From Allantophomopsis cytisporea (taxonomy: Eukaryota > Ascomycota > Leotiomycetes > Phacidiales > Phacidiaceae): a stretch of 64,000 bases of DNA. Numbering within the stretch: position 1 is the stretch's first letter; every line of letters starts with the position of its first letter. The position numbers and the translations under genes were made by a program. Positions 51,849-63,722 of the stretch are shown one piece after another. Location of the stretch: the NCBI GenBank assembly GCA_024752435.1, contig CP103030.1:1178001-1242000 (forward strand), in the 5' to 3' direction. A model generated the notes under the pieces. That model was not told where the DNA came from. It made no database searches and saw only the letters and a list, made by a program, of their open reading frames with translations.

Positions 51849-54800
51849 ATGGCGCCTCGAAGGGCTGCCGCTGCACCTGCAGAGGTCGAAGAAGTGGAAC
51901 CTCAATTACCTGGTCTCCAAGTGCGTCCCCATGCATTCCATGCTTCCCTAGTTTTGACTGGCGTCTGCGCCTTACGAACTGCAATTGCGCTATGATTGCG
52001 TGTGTTCAGATGCATATGCTGACAAGCTGTAGTTCAATGAGCCTCTAACATGGCGCGCTGGGAAAGCGATCCCAGTCGGGGATCTCCTTCGTAGACTAGA
52101 TACTCTTTCGAAGGAACTCCGTGATATGGAACAGGAATCAATCGATGTCAATTCTCTTACGAAAGTCGCGAAGGAGCTGGCTTCTACCAACCTCATTACA
52201 CACAAGGACCGTGGCGTCAGGGCGTTCACTGCTTGTTGTCTTGTTGACATCCTCCGAATATGTGCTCCAGATGCGCCATTCACTCCTGCGCAGTTGAAGG
52301 TTAGTGAAAACAATCGGCGAAGGGGTATAACGGAAGCTGACGTTGAATTAGGAAGTCTTTACACTTTTTGTAACCTCGATTCTGCCATCCCTTGGCGATC
52401 CTTCCGATGCTTACAATACTCAACACATGTATGTCCTCAATTCATTTGTTGAGGTGAAGAGTATTCTTCTTATTCTCGATGTTTCCGGGTCTGATGCTCT
52501 CGTTCTACATCTCTTTACCTCATTATTCGATATTGTTTCTGGATCGACAAAAGCAAAGGGCGGCGAACAAATCAGTAAAGGAGTCGAGTACAATATGACG
52601 CAAATCCTAGTCTATCTTGTGGATGAAGCTCAGAGTCTGCCGACCGATGTCATTGATATTATTGTAGCACAATTTCTGCGAGCTGTGGTGTCCAATGTAG
52701 GAAAAAGCAAGAAGGACCAAGGCACGGATGGAAAGCAGACGAAACTAGTGTTGAAGGAGTTCCCGCCAGCTTACCATATGGCCAAAACCATCTGCAATCA
52801 GACACCGGACAAGATGTCTCGATATATCAGTCAATACTTCAACGACGTTATCATTGAAGCGACTCCAGGGCGAAACGGGACTCGTGAAGATGCACAGTCA
52901 GATGATGAAGATGCCAACACGGGACCTTCGGAAGCAGATATTGCAGAGCTTAACAAAGCACATGTTCTCTTGCGCGAACTATGGAGGGCTTCACCTTTGG
53001 TTTTGCAGAACGTCATTCCACAATTGGAAGCAGAACTATCTGCGGATAATGTCAATCTTCGTCAGCTTGCAACTGATACCCTTGGAGACATTGTTTCAGG
53101 AATTGGAGCCGCTGGACCTCCTCCTCCACCATCAATGGACCCTGCTGCTTATCCACCTGCAAACTTGACTGGATTCGTTGAGCCAGATCCAAATGCAAGC
53201 ATTCTTACCACACCTATGTCACCTCAATCATTTGCACAAACACATCCTACTGTTTACAACAGCTTCCTTGGCAGAAAAAACGACAAGTCTCCCATCATTA
53301 GATCCTCTTGGACAACTGCAATTGGCCGAATACTCACTACTTCCGCGGGAGGGATTGGCTTAGGTCGAGAAAATGAACAGTTGCTTGTCAAGAGTCTCTC
53401 GGAAAAGCTCAATGATGCTGATGAGAAAGTTCGTCTCTCTGCCGTCAAAGCTGTAGCTACTTTCAGCTTCCGCGATATAATGGCCAAGCTTGCCTTTAGT
53501 GGAGATGTTAACAAGTCAGGCTCCGTCCTTTGCAGTCTTGCAGATCGTGCACGTGATCGCAAGCATGCAGTAAGAGTAGAAGGAATGACCACCCTAGCAC
53601 GCATCTGGGGTGTTGCTGCGGGTGAGATTGCTGCTGGTAATGAAGCTGTTGTCTCGTTACTTGGGGCGATCCCAAGTAAGGTGATTGACGCTTTTTATAC
53701 AAACGATCTCGATATCAACGTGCTCCTCGATCGTGTGATATTTGAAGAACTTATACCCTTGAGTTTTCCACCATTGAAGTCAAAGGCTTTCAAGTCCCAA
53801 AACGGAGACTCTCAAGGAAGCCAAAATGGGGAGGTTGCTCCGGATCCCGATAAGATCCGTACACAGCGCATTCTTCTACTTGTACAGTCTCTGGATCCAA
53901 AATCTAAGAAGGCGTTCTTTGCCATGTTGGGCCGACAGAAAACTTTCAGCGACGTCATGGCTACTTTCCTTGCCAGGTGTGAGGAGTTCAATGGTGGTGT
54001 GATGGAAGATGGCGATGAGGAGAATGTGAAGGCAAAGATCACAAAGATAATTAAATGGCTTTCCGCTACCCTTCCTGATCAGCCTCGCGTCAGCTCAGAT
54101 TTGTGGAAATATGCTAAACTTCACGATCGACGAACCTACCACTTGATCAGACTTGCGGTTTCCTCTGAGACAGACTTCAACACTGTTCATAAGGCTCTCA
54201 AGGAACTATTTAAGAGAATTGAAGCTGCTCCTGGTGCTCCCGCTGGTCTCCTCGATACTCTTACCCCACTGCTCTACCGCTCTTCATCACTTATCTATAA
54301 TCGCAGCCACCTTCCTTCGATTTTGCAATACGCCTCGAACGATGAGGATGGACTAAGTGCAGTGGCACATGAGCTCCTCAATCAGATATCAGAGAAGAAT
54401 CCTAATGTTTTCAAGTCTCATATTAAGGACCTTTGTAAGCAAATCGAGGAGCAGGCTCCAAACTCTACCAAGGAGAACAGCCCGGAAACCTTTAAGACGC
54501 TCAAGGCATGTGCCGCTTTTGCCCGAAAATATCCCAAGGAGGTCCCACATGACAAAAAGTTCGTAACATCACTCACTAATTTTGCACAATACGGAACTCC
54601 GCCCAAAGCTGCTAAGCATGCCGTCAGTATTCTGATGGCTGCCATTGAGCGTAAGGAGATGCATGCTAGAGACTTACTCCGCAAGGCTATAAGTTTGTGG
54701 ACTTACGGTGAAGATCATTTCCTCTCAAGATTAGCAACTATCAGTCAAGTCACATATCTTGAACCAAAAATGGCCGATGAACAATGGGATGAAATTCTTG

Positions 54801-56510
54801 ACATCACCACTCAACAAATCCTCCTTAAAGTCCGCACACCAGCTCGAGAAGGCGAAAGCAGATGGCAAGAAGAATCCGTATTAGACGAAGAGTGTCAAGC
54901 GAAGTGTTGGGCACTGAAAATTCTCGTTAATCGTCTCCGAAAGATTGAGGATGTGGAGGAGGCAAAAACACTCTCTGAGCCAGTATTTAAGGTTCTCAAC
55001 ACTCTCATCACCAACGAAGGCGAACTTTCCAAAAACAATGACACCCCAGCACCGCACAAATCTCGATTACGTCTACTCGCAGCACAGTTGCATCTGAAGC
55101 TCTGCACTCGTGGTCTCTATGATGAAATGTTCACTGCTGTTGACTTTAATCGACTCGCTACGGTTGCTCAAGACAGCTTGTACCAAGTACGTCGTGACTT
55201 CATTTTCAAGCTTCAGAAATATCTTGTCAATAATCGTCTTGCGGCCCGCTTTTATACCATCATTTTCCTGGCTGCTTTCGAACCAGATGCTGATTTGCGC
55301 ACGAACATCACCACTTGGATTCGCTCCAGAGTTCGCCATCTTCAAACACAACCGGGAGATAAGCAATCTATCATCATGGAAATAACAATGGCCCGGCTTT
55401 TGAGCTTACTTGCCCATCACCCAGATTACAGCAGTGATGTTCAAGATCTCATTGATCATGCTCGTTACATACTCTTCTACGTTAGTGCCGTCGTCACTCC
55501 TGACAACCTTGCTCTTGTTTACAAATTTGCGGAACGTGTAAAGCAAGCTGTCGATGGCATTGATCCTTCAAAGAGTGACAACCTGTATATCCTTTCAGAT
55601 CTTGCCACTTTGATTCTGAGAAAGTGGCAGGATAAGAAGGGGTGGACCATGCAGACATACCCTGGCAAGGCTCGTATGCCTGCAGGGCTTTTCAAGGCTC
55701 TGCCCAGCCATGAAGTTGCTCAAAGGATTGCGGAGAAGAACTACTTACCCGAGGGTGTGGATGAGGGTGTTGAAGCGTTGATCAAAGAGATGGACAAGCG
55801 AAAGGTATGTACTTTTAACTTTCCAACTTTCTTTAAAAAAGACTAATTCGATATAGCATAAGCGCAAATCGTCTTTCGATGGGCAGAACGGACCAAGTAA
55901 AAAAATCAAATCAGAAAAGAAGCCTTCGACTAAGAGAGTATCGAAACCAAAGACACCTGCCAAGAAAAAGAAGGATAGAGATGAGTTCTCGACTCCAAGG
56001 ACAGCAATTTCGGATGCCGAGAGGAGGAAGAGTGGAAGAAGCGCCAGTGCCAGGAAGTCTACGACTTACGCAGATAGAGACTCTGACGAAGATGACGAGG
56101 AGATGTTGGATGGCGTTGCGGAATGGGAGTATCTTGATGGTAAGAGTGCAGATGAAGACGAGGAAGCAAGCAGTGGAGAGGAAGATGAAAAGGATGAAGA
56201 GATGAAGGAGTCTAGTGGGGCAAAGTTCGCCGAAGAGGAGAAAGAGGAGTCAGAACTCTCCGAACCGGAAGCCGACCCCGAAGCTGAGGCCGAGGAACAT
56301 GATGCTGATGAGGAAGAGATGGAAGACGAACTTCAGCCAGAGCCTGAGCCTATCAAAAAAGGCAGTGCTATCCCTCGTCGCGGCGGCAGGAAAGATAAGC
56401 CTGCAACGCCACCACCGCCTAAGACTAAAGCTAAGGGTAAGCCGAAGGAGAAGGTTGAGCCGAAGGAGGAATCAAATACGAGGTCTACAAGGTCTACTAG
56501 AGCTAGATAA
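51849..56510 (+). CDS. pds5: sister chromatid cohesion protein Pds5
   Basis: Model: exons 51849-51920, 52033-52299, 52352-55804 and 55857-56510, 1481 residues. After a short N-terminus (MAPRRAAAAPAEVEEVEPQ) comes FNEPLTWRAGKAIPVGDLLRRLDTLSKEL, then the conserved HEAT-repeat opening with RAFTACCLVDILRICAPDAPF, DVFTLF-like EVFTLFVTSI, and VLNSFVEVKSILLILD, all characteristic of Pds5. HEAT-like helices fill about residues 100-1260. The C-terminal 220 residues are disordered: first Lys-rich (KKIKSEKKPSTKR), then very acidic, ending in basic TRSTRSTRAR. Pds5 binds the cohesin kleisin with Wapl and Eco1 partners, controlling cohesin release and cohesion in chromosomes; fungal orthologues are BimD and Spo76. 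It is a housekeeping gene that marks the right border of the polyketide cluster. Confidence 0.93.
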
Positions 56511-57518
56511 GACACTATATCATCGTGTCTATCCCAAAGTGCATACGGTGGCTTCGTACCTTGGAAGCCAACATCGGTGTTATTGGATGAGGTGACTTGC
56601 GGTACTATGTTTGCTTGGGATGGATTCGCATGGTGATCATTCGGTTTTGGTTGTTATCTAACGACTTTTACTTATGTATTGCTAGGAGTCTGTGGATGGA
56701 GAGAGCTTGGGGATAGTATATGAGAGCTGAATGAATGCAGGCTGTATTTTGTATTAGTTAGTCGTTTCAATTTCTTTGTGGATACCAATTCAAGCGTTTA
56801 TTTAAACTCCACTGGGCTTGTATGCGTGACTACTGACGGGACATGACATGACTACTTGCGCTCTGGAAGCATCAATGTAGCCTTGATTTTTATTCCAGGC
56901 TTTGCGTAAGGAATTTATGATATGCTGCCTATGGTTATGTGGACATCGATGAGCATTCACGATACTGCGATCATGTGATATAGCTGGATTACGGAGTTGA
57001 ATAAATGGTCATTTGATCAAATTGTGCTATCAGGAGTCTATGTACGACATCAATGTAGTGTCCTATATAAAACAGGAGCCTATCAAATAGTAGAGTACGC
57101 TCGTTGATTCCGTTGCTCATTAACAAAGACGTAACCCCGTCTTGTATGCAGGATCAGAAAGCACGCCCGCGCCTGAAGAATGGAGGCTCTAGCCAATAGA
57201 AAAAAGACAAAACAAGCCCGAAAAACTTCCCATATCTCCAGATTGAAGACGAGAGAAGTCCAACAAACTTCCGAGAAGACAAGCCCTACAAACTTCCGGT
57301 ATCTCCAGATTGAAGACAAGACAAGCCCGACAAACTTCTAATATCTCCAGACCGAAGACAAGACAAGCGCCAATATAGCATTCCTGTCCTAGCTATGACG
57401 AGACCTAAGTCTACACGTTAGTATCACTACTATTATCTGAGCACAACAACAATGAATCACACTCAGTAAATGGCCGACTGTGGTTCACAGTACAGCAAAG
57501 CAGTACAAATCAACATAC
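56511..57518. other. intergenic region between convergent genes, with a 41-bp tandem repeat
   Basis: 3' flanks of Pds5 and of the coiled-coil gene. The repeat at about 57195-57370 is listed separately; nothing else recognised. Confidence 0.55.
57195..57370. repeat. tandem repeat, about 41-bp period
   Basis: Four units with AAACTTCC-like starts at about 57223, 57264, 57291 and 57332. Full units contain TATCTCCAGATTGAAGAC and ACAAGCCCGACAAACTTC; the second unit is cut short, giving spacings of 41, 27 and 41 bases. Confidence 0.8.
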
Positions 57519-59468
57519 CTATCTGGTAAGAATCGGACTGCTACAATCCTGGATATTATCATTACTCGATTCGAGACCGTCATTGGTGGACTGAACCTCC
57601 TCGCCTTTAGGTTTCTCGATATCACTATCAGCAGCAAAGCTGTTGCCCAGTGCAACCTCTGGCTGAGCATTTATGCGTGCGGCAGCTTTATACATTCTGT
57701 GAATGTGGCTCAATTCGGTCTGCATGTTGTGGACAATCATCTGGAAGCCTTGTCTCTGTTCCGTCATGGCCAAGGTATGGTGTCGACTCTCGTGTGCCAT
57801 CTTGGTTACAATGGCTTCCAATCTGGAGATTTGTCTCTCCTTCATGTCTAAACGCAACTCCGTGTTTTCGACCTGGTCCCTCATGAAGTGATTGGTTTCT
57901 CCCATCTCACCGACAATTGTCTGTATACGTCTTAGATTGAAGAGTGTCTGATCAAGCTCAGCTGCATTCCGCTTCATAGTGGTCTCCATCTGAAAAGCTT
58001 CCTCCTTCGAAGTTTTGAGCATCATCTCAAGGCAATCTCTCTGACCCACAAGGCGCTGCACATCATCCTTGGATGCTTTTACTTCACGTGTAAGCGTTTG
58101 GTTGTCCATTCTGAGAATGCGGATGGTCTCTCGATTCTCCTTCAAAGTATCTTCGGCTTTCAAAAGCATGTCAGTCACCTCAGCAAGGGCCTTTTGGGCC
58201 TCGTCGCTCCTCCTATTGGCCTCAGATTCGGTCAACATGGTTTCTTTCAACTCGTCTGCAAGTTCCATACACTTCTTTGTGCGACGGTAGATGACATCCT
58301 GCTGCTCCTCGACGGCTGCCCAAGCTCCTTTGATACGAGCTTGATAGTAAGGGATGAGCGAGTTCTCCAGTCTGAGCCCCTCGACTTCCTTTTCCAGTTG
58401 CTCCACTCTCTGTAGAGCAGGGTACTTCTCCGTGGAGGCATCCGAAGCTCTCTCAGAGCATCCGTGGGTCATAGAGACGACCTCCTTCTCGGCAGTGTTC
58501 TTCATTGCATGCTTCAATTTGCCGATTTCTATTCCCAGAATAAGCTTATCCTTCTTCAGCAGCGCGATAATTATATCCTGTGCATTGACCAACTCCATGA
58601 TGTCGTTCATTTTTGATTCAAGAGCCATCTTGTCATCATTTTCGGACAACTCATTGGACAGCTCAACGAAGAGATCCTCATAGCAATCATCATTCGTAGC
58701 ATCAGCCGTTTCAGCAGATGTGCGAACCTGGGCGGTAGCTTTATCACCGGAGACTTGGCCTCCATTTGCATAATAGTCGACGACATGCTTGATCCAAGCC
58801 ATGTCATACTCATCCTGCTCTGCGAGGTCGCTCATCTGCGCCAAGCATTCGAGCAAATGCTCAGACTCCTGAAGGCATTTATCTCTCTCTTGATGAGCTT
58901 CGGCAAGTTTCTCATCATTGCTTTCACGATACTTCTGTGCTTCAAGAGACATGTGCGCAAGCAGGTCCTCTTTCATATGAAGAGTCTTTTCGCTCTCATG
59001 GTGATCCTGTAAGGCCTTTTGGAGATTCTCTTCAGCAGCATTCAACGTCTCTTGCAGCTCATACAGATGTTCACCCGCCATGCTGACCTCTTCATCCCTC
59101 TCGCTGAGCACTTTCTCGAGATTAGAGATCTGCTCATCATCGCTTGTGTTCTTACACTGGAGCTTGTAAAGTTTCTCTTCTTGAATTGAGACTGTATTAC
59201 GGAGCATTTCGACATAAATTTGATGTTGATTGAATTCGCTCTCTTTCTCTGCAAGACAGTGAATGACGCTCTTGTTTTCATCCTTGCAATCTTGAAGCTG
59301 CTGCGTTGCTTTGTGGTAAGATTCCGCTAGGGTGACACGGAAACTGGGATTTTCGTCAAGCTTTTTGAGGATATCATCCACGCCAAGGGAAGGTCCCTTC
59401 ATACTATTTAAGCAGAGTCCTAGTTCAATGTTCGAGCAACTTACTGGCGGATCTTCGGTGAGAGACAT
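57519..59468 (-). CDS. long coiled-coil protein of unknown function
   Basis: One uninterrupted exon of 649 residues, ATG at 59468, TAG at 57519. After about 45 residues (including MKGPSLGVDDILKKLDENP) nearly the whole protein is heptad-patterned, rich in Glu, Lys, Gln, Leu and Asp, with breaks near residues 215-255 and 340-365. The last 40 residues are acidic and non-helical. No motor, kinase or nucleotide-binding motif is visible and I do not recognise the family. Such proteins often act as scaffolds at spindle poles, septa or organelle surfaces, but nothing here decides that. A second Met at residue 23 could also be the start. The single exon differs from most genes around it. Confidence 0.75.
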   Translation of the reverse strand: MSLTEDPPVSCSNIELGLCLNSMKGPSLGVDDILKKLDENPSFRVTLAESYHKATQQLQDCKDENKSVIHCLAEKESEFNQHQIYVEMLRNTVSIQEEKLYKLQCKNTSDDEQISNLEKVLSERDEEVSMAGEHLYELQETLNAAEENLQKALQDHHESEKTLHMKEDLLAHMSLEAQKYRESNDEKLAEAHQERDKCLQESEHLLECLAQMSDLAEQDEYDMAWIKHVVDYYANGGQVSGDKATAQVRTSAETADATNDDCYEDLFVELSNELSENDDKMALESKMNDIMELVNAQDIIIALLKKDKLILGIEIGKLKHAMKNTAEKEVVSMTHGCSERASDASTEKYPALQRVEQLEKEVEGLRLENSLIPYYQARIKGAWAAVEEQQDVIYRRTKKCMELADELKETMLTESEANRRSDEAQKALAEVTDMLLKAEDTLKENRETIRILRMDNQTLTREVKASKDDVQRLVGQRDCLEMMLKTSKEEAFQMETTMKRNAAELDQTLFNLRRIQTIVGEMGETNHFMRDQVENTELRLDMKERQISRLEAIVTKMAHESRHHTLAMTEQRQGFQMIVHNMQTELSHIHRMYKAAARINAQPEVALGNSFAADSDIEKPKGEEVQSTNDGLESSNDNIQDCSSPILTR

Positions 59469-61058
59469 CTTGTCTGAGCAATTTAAATGATTCCTCAGAA
59501 CTGTTTATTTTGAAGATGGCGGTGGGATTGGACGGGCTTGGTGATTCTTGAAGTTCTGGCGGTTTGGATTTACATGTATCCCATTCGCAAGAAATGGACA
59601 TCCAGATGCAGAGGTCGCTGTCTCTGCGGCGTGTTTTGACGTGTGACGGTGTCTGATGGGTTGTGTTGCAGACTTTGGAGAGGAAATGTATGGATGATGT
59701 GCGGAGAAGAAAAAGACGTGTGGAGAACAAGACGATGTGTGGAAAAGAAGATGTGTAATGAAGACGTGGGAAGACGATCAAGATTTGTCGAGAAGAAGAT
59801 GTGTGGAGTAGAAGACGGGTGGAGAAGAAGAAGATGTGTGGAACAGAAGATGTATGACGAGATGTATGGAGATATCAAGACGTGTGGAAGAGGAAGGTGT
59901 GTGACAGAGACGTGTGGAGATGGTCAAGACGTGTGGAGAAGAAGATGTTTGGTGAAGAAGATGTGTGAGGAAGACGAAGACGTTTAGTGAAGAAGAAGAC
60001 GTATGACCACGACGAAGACGTGTGGTGACGATGAAGATTTATGAGAGGGCTATGGAGTCGGCGAAGAGAAGGGGCTCAAAACAGATATAAGTAAAGTCCA
60101 GAGTACGCAACCTGGGCTCTACGAGGACGAACTTCGTTTCTCTATGTGCATACCCTACCTTGGTATGTGTGGAATATCTCTACGCCAAATTTATGACATC
60201 CAATAGAAAGGGAATACTCATCGATCAATTCACCTTCCAGAGAATGATGCTAAGTACACTCGGGGATACCATGTTTAGATGATATCAAATGTACGATCTT
60301 AACACTTACAATACAACTTTCTTGTACTAATTCGCGTCTCAGAAAACACATTCTTCATTCTCATATTCTCAGTCTCAAACTTGTGGGTTTTCTATTCATA
60401 AACTATATGGTGTTGCGCCTCCATCTTCTCAACGGTCTGTAGTAAGCGTTGTTCGTTCCATACAGGATGCTATTGTAGGACATAGCATAGGTGACGTGGG
60501 AAATATGACTTTTTGGAGAAAAGGAGTTACCTTACGGATTCGAATAACAAAGCCCTGATCATTGTGACTTTATTGGGACTTGCCAACCATTAAGTATTAT
60601 TCTTTATGTTCAACAAAAGAGTACAACGACATTATCAACCACAGACAGTCTCGTCTCATTCTGGTCTTGTCGTCTCGTCAAGAGTCATCATCACCTAAGT
60701 TGCATTTGGCACGGCAGAATCATCACCCCAACTCAGAAGGCGGTAAACAGCAACCAAGCACCTTTGGTGTCTACCATAACTATCATCACTACTACTTAGT
60801 AAATACCGCATTGAAATCACGCCCATTGCAAGCTATTGTACACCAGGGTTGTGTTCTGATAGCTTACCCCTTACAGACAATATATCTACAACAGTCGATT
60901 CTCCAGAAATTGTTGCTCGTCCCTCATACATCCATTACACAAATCATTTACCAGTTCGAGCGGCGCGACATACGCGACTGTCTGCCTCCCCATCATACCT
61001 GCCGACCAACAATCCATAGCTTTCCTTTCGAACCTTCTGTCCCTAGTGACAGATCACT
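59469..61058. promoter_or_regulatory. divergent region between the coiled-coil gene and TAF12, with minisatellite
   Basis: It holds the promoters of both genes. The first half is a degenerate minisatellite (listed separately). The frame at 60580-61062 overlaps the TAF12 start and is probably leader rather than a gene. Confidence 0.5.
59640..60040. repeat. degenerate purine-rich minisatellite
   Basis: About twenty irregular copies of short units such as GACGTGTGGAGA and GAAGAAGATGTGTGGA on the plus strand, with strong purine bias. Copies vary in length, so this is an imperfect array about 150-550 bases upstream of the coiled-coil start codon. Confidence 0.8.
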
Positions 61059-63069
61059 ATGAATAATGGGCAGCCTCAGGGCCAACAGGCTGCAACTAAT
61101 CAGCCATCGCAGCCAGGTCAACCTGTACAGCCTCGTCCAGTTCAGCTCTACAGACCAGAGCAGATGCGCGGGCTACCAAGCACTGGGTTCTCAGATCAAG
61201 ACAAGCTCAAGTATGAAAATGGACTGAAGCAGCTTTGGAATGCTGTCGAAAACAACCCTGCAGAAAGTACTGCCCATCAAGAGGCCAAGAAAAAAATACA
61301 AGAGTTCTCCACAACACTCAACAAGAAAGTCGCCAGTTTTCGTATGCAGGCTCAGCAGAGAGCTGCAGCTGCCGCCGCCGCTGCCGCCGGTGCTGCCGGC
61401 GAGCAGCGGCCAGCCAGCCAGGGACAACAGCCTTCTCAGAGCTCTCAAGGGGCTCCAGCGAACGGGGCCCAGCCACAGAGGCCTCTACAGGTCCCACAGA
61501 TTCCTCCGCATATCCTCGAACATGTTAGGGCCATGAATTTCATTGTACCGACGCATATACCCAAGAATAGCCAAGAGGCCAAAAACTGGCTGCAAGAAAT
61601 TAAGAATAAATACGTGAAGGGTCTCTTGACCATGGAGAAAACCTCTCAGCAGATCAGTGCAATGAAGGCACAAGTGGACAAGAATGTTGCTGAAGGAAAG
61701 CCTCTCACTCCGGCACAACAGAGGGACTACGAAACGAAGGTAGAAGCACTTCAAAGACAGCATGGGGAGAGCAAGAAGTTTATCGATCAATTCAGAGCGC
61801 AGCAAAATGCACAACGTTCAATGGCGGATCAACAACAAGCTCAACAGCAGGCTGCACCTGGAAACACACCAAACAATGCTGCTCAACCGGGGCCGCCTCG
61901 TCCCCCCATGAATTCTCAACAACCGCCTCCAAACCCAGCACAGCAGACAACTCAAACTGTGAATGCTGCTTTTGAGGCCGCTAGGAACCAACAAATGCAA
62001 GGTGGACGGCCACCTTTGCCTCAAAATGCTAACCAAGCACCTCAGCAAATTGGACAGATGAACCAAAATGGTCAGCAGCAAGGACAAAACAACATGCCCC
62101 ATCCTAACATCCCTCAGCAACAGGGTGGGCAGATTACCAATATCAAGACTGAAGGTGCTGCTGCTGGGAATCCCTCGCCAATTAACACTGCTGCTGCGCA
62201 TCAAATGGCGCAGCAGCAGAATATGCATCGACCTCCACAAAATTCCCCTCAGTCTGCAGTTCCTCAGTCTGCTACCTCACAAGGACTACCACGTCCTTTG
62301 TCGCATCCCGCAGCTCTCGCCCAGGCTGCGAGAACATACTCGAGTGGTCAAACATCGGGTACCCCAAATGTTATGGGACATTCGCACGCACATCCATCTC
62401 TGCCACGCGAAACACCTATTGTCAGTACTGTCAAACCACAAATTCCAAAAACTCTGCACGAAAGAGCAACCGCTCCACCACAACCTATCCCAATGGCACC
62501 AGCTCGACCATCTTTGTCCGGAGGTGCCAACAACCTTGGCCACGGAGTAATGGGTCAACCAGTCCTAGCCCGTGCCCCTGGTTTCCAATTAGAAGGAGAA
62601 GGTGAGAGGATCTTGAGTAAGAAGAAGTTAGATGAACTTGTACGCCAAGTTACCGGAGGAGGAGAGGGTTTGAGCGACGGTGAAGGATTGACTGCTGAGG
62701 TTGAAGAGGTTAGTACTCTGTTCACTTTGGTAGAAAGGACGCGTAATTCGGCATCTATAACCGTTGTCGCGTTGCTGCAGAAGGATAAACACGTGCTAAC
62801 AATATCACTAGTCCGTTCTGCAAGTTGCCGATGACTTTGTTGATCAGGTCATCACAAGCGCCTGCAAGCTGGCAAAAATCCGCGGATCTAAGGCTCTGGA
62901 GATTCGTGATATCCAACTCACTCTAGAGCGCAACTACAACATTCGTATCCCTGGATATGCCAGCGACGAGATCAGAACTGTTCGCAAGTTTGCGCCTTCC
63001 CCAGCTTGGATCAACAAGATGAGTGCTATTCAAGCCGCAAAGGTTACGGGCGGTAAGGCGGACCTTTAG
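61059..63069 (+). CDS. taf12: TAF12, histone-fold subunit of TFIID and SAGA
   Basis: Model: exons 61059-62708 and 62812-63069, 635 residues. The C-terminus carries the TAF12 histone fold: [13 protein letters not shown] (helix 1, about 523-535), then after the intron [20 protein letters not shown] (helix 2), [20 protein letters not shown] (helix 3 region) and [10 protein letters not shown], which is diagnostic of TAF12/Taf61. TAF12 pairs with TAF4 in TFIID and with Ada1 in SAGA, forming an H2B-H2A-like dimer at RNA polymerase II promoters. The first 500 residues are a Gln/Pro/Ala/Asn-rich disordered activator-type tail, with poly-Ala at about 105-115, common in filamentous fungi. The 103-nt intron splits the histone fold; reading through it would give a truncated protein ending at 62834 without helices 2 and 3. 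Confidence 0.93.
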
Positions 63070-63722
63070 AATGTTCAAGCTTGATATTGGTGGAGTTCAT
63101 GGATATGGGGCATAAGGAATTATCTTGGTTTATGATGACTGGGGTGGCATCAGCTGGCGTTGGGGAAGTATTTCTCGCAGAGCTGAATTATCTATCCGCT
63201 CTATAAGAGATTGCATGATTTTCCGTCACAGCAACGAAATCTGAATATATTAAACCTTTAAGTTTTCCGTTCCTTTGGTATTCCCGTAGTAATTGTATGG
63301 GAGCTTTGAATGATGTTTCATTAATGTTATTATTGTTGAGAGTGTAATAATGCGTCGCGTCTTTGGCAATAAGTTCCGCGTCATGCTCTGGTTGCCTTTC
63401 ATGCGTGAAGCCTCAGGCAGCAATAGTACGGCTTGATATCACGAGTCAGGCTGATCTGCATTCAGTCATCAGAGGAGAGCACAAGAGGAAGGATCTATGT
63501 CTTAGGCTTGACTTCACGCGGTGACCAAACTGCTCCTCACAACCCCATTCCTGTAGATAACATTAAAAACCAATCTTTATAAATTCAATTCGGACCTCAA
63601 AAAAAGATCATCACTCAGACCACCGGACTCCTGCAAACCACGGACATCATTCACGTCACGTAGCCGACTCTCTCGCTTGCCGCTCATCCTAGACTAAGCT
63701 ACCTTGAGAGCTATCTGAGAGC
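63070..63722. other. intergenic region after TAF12
   Basis: Holds the TAF12 3' flank and the promoter of the next gene; an A-run lies at about 63599-63605. Nothing else recognised. Confidence 0.5.

Noticed and set aside
57195..57370. CRISPR-like array
   Set aside because: The units are contiguous tandem repeats without unique spacers, and the genome is eukaryotic.
60580..61062. 160-residue frame upstream of TAF12
   Set aside because: Overlaps the TAF12 start codon in another frame and has no recognisable content; more likely 5' leader.
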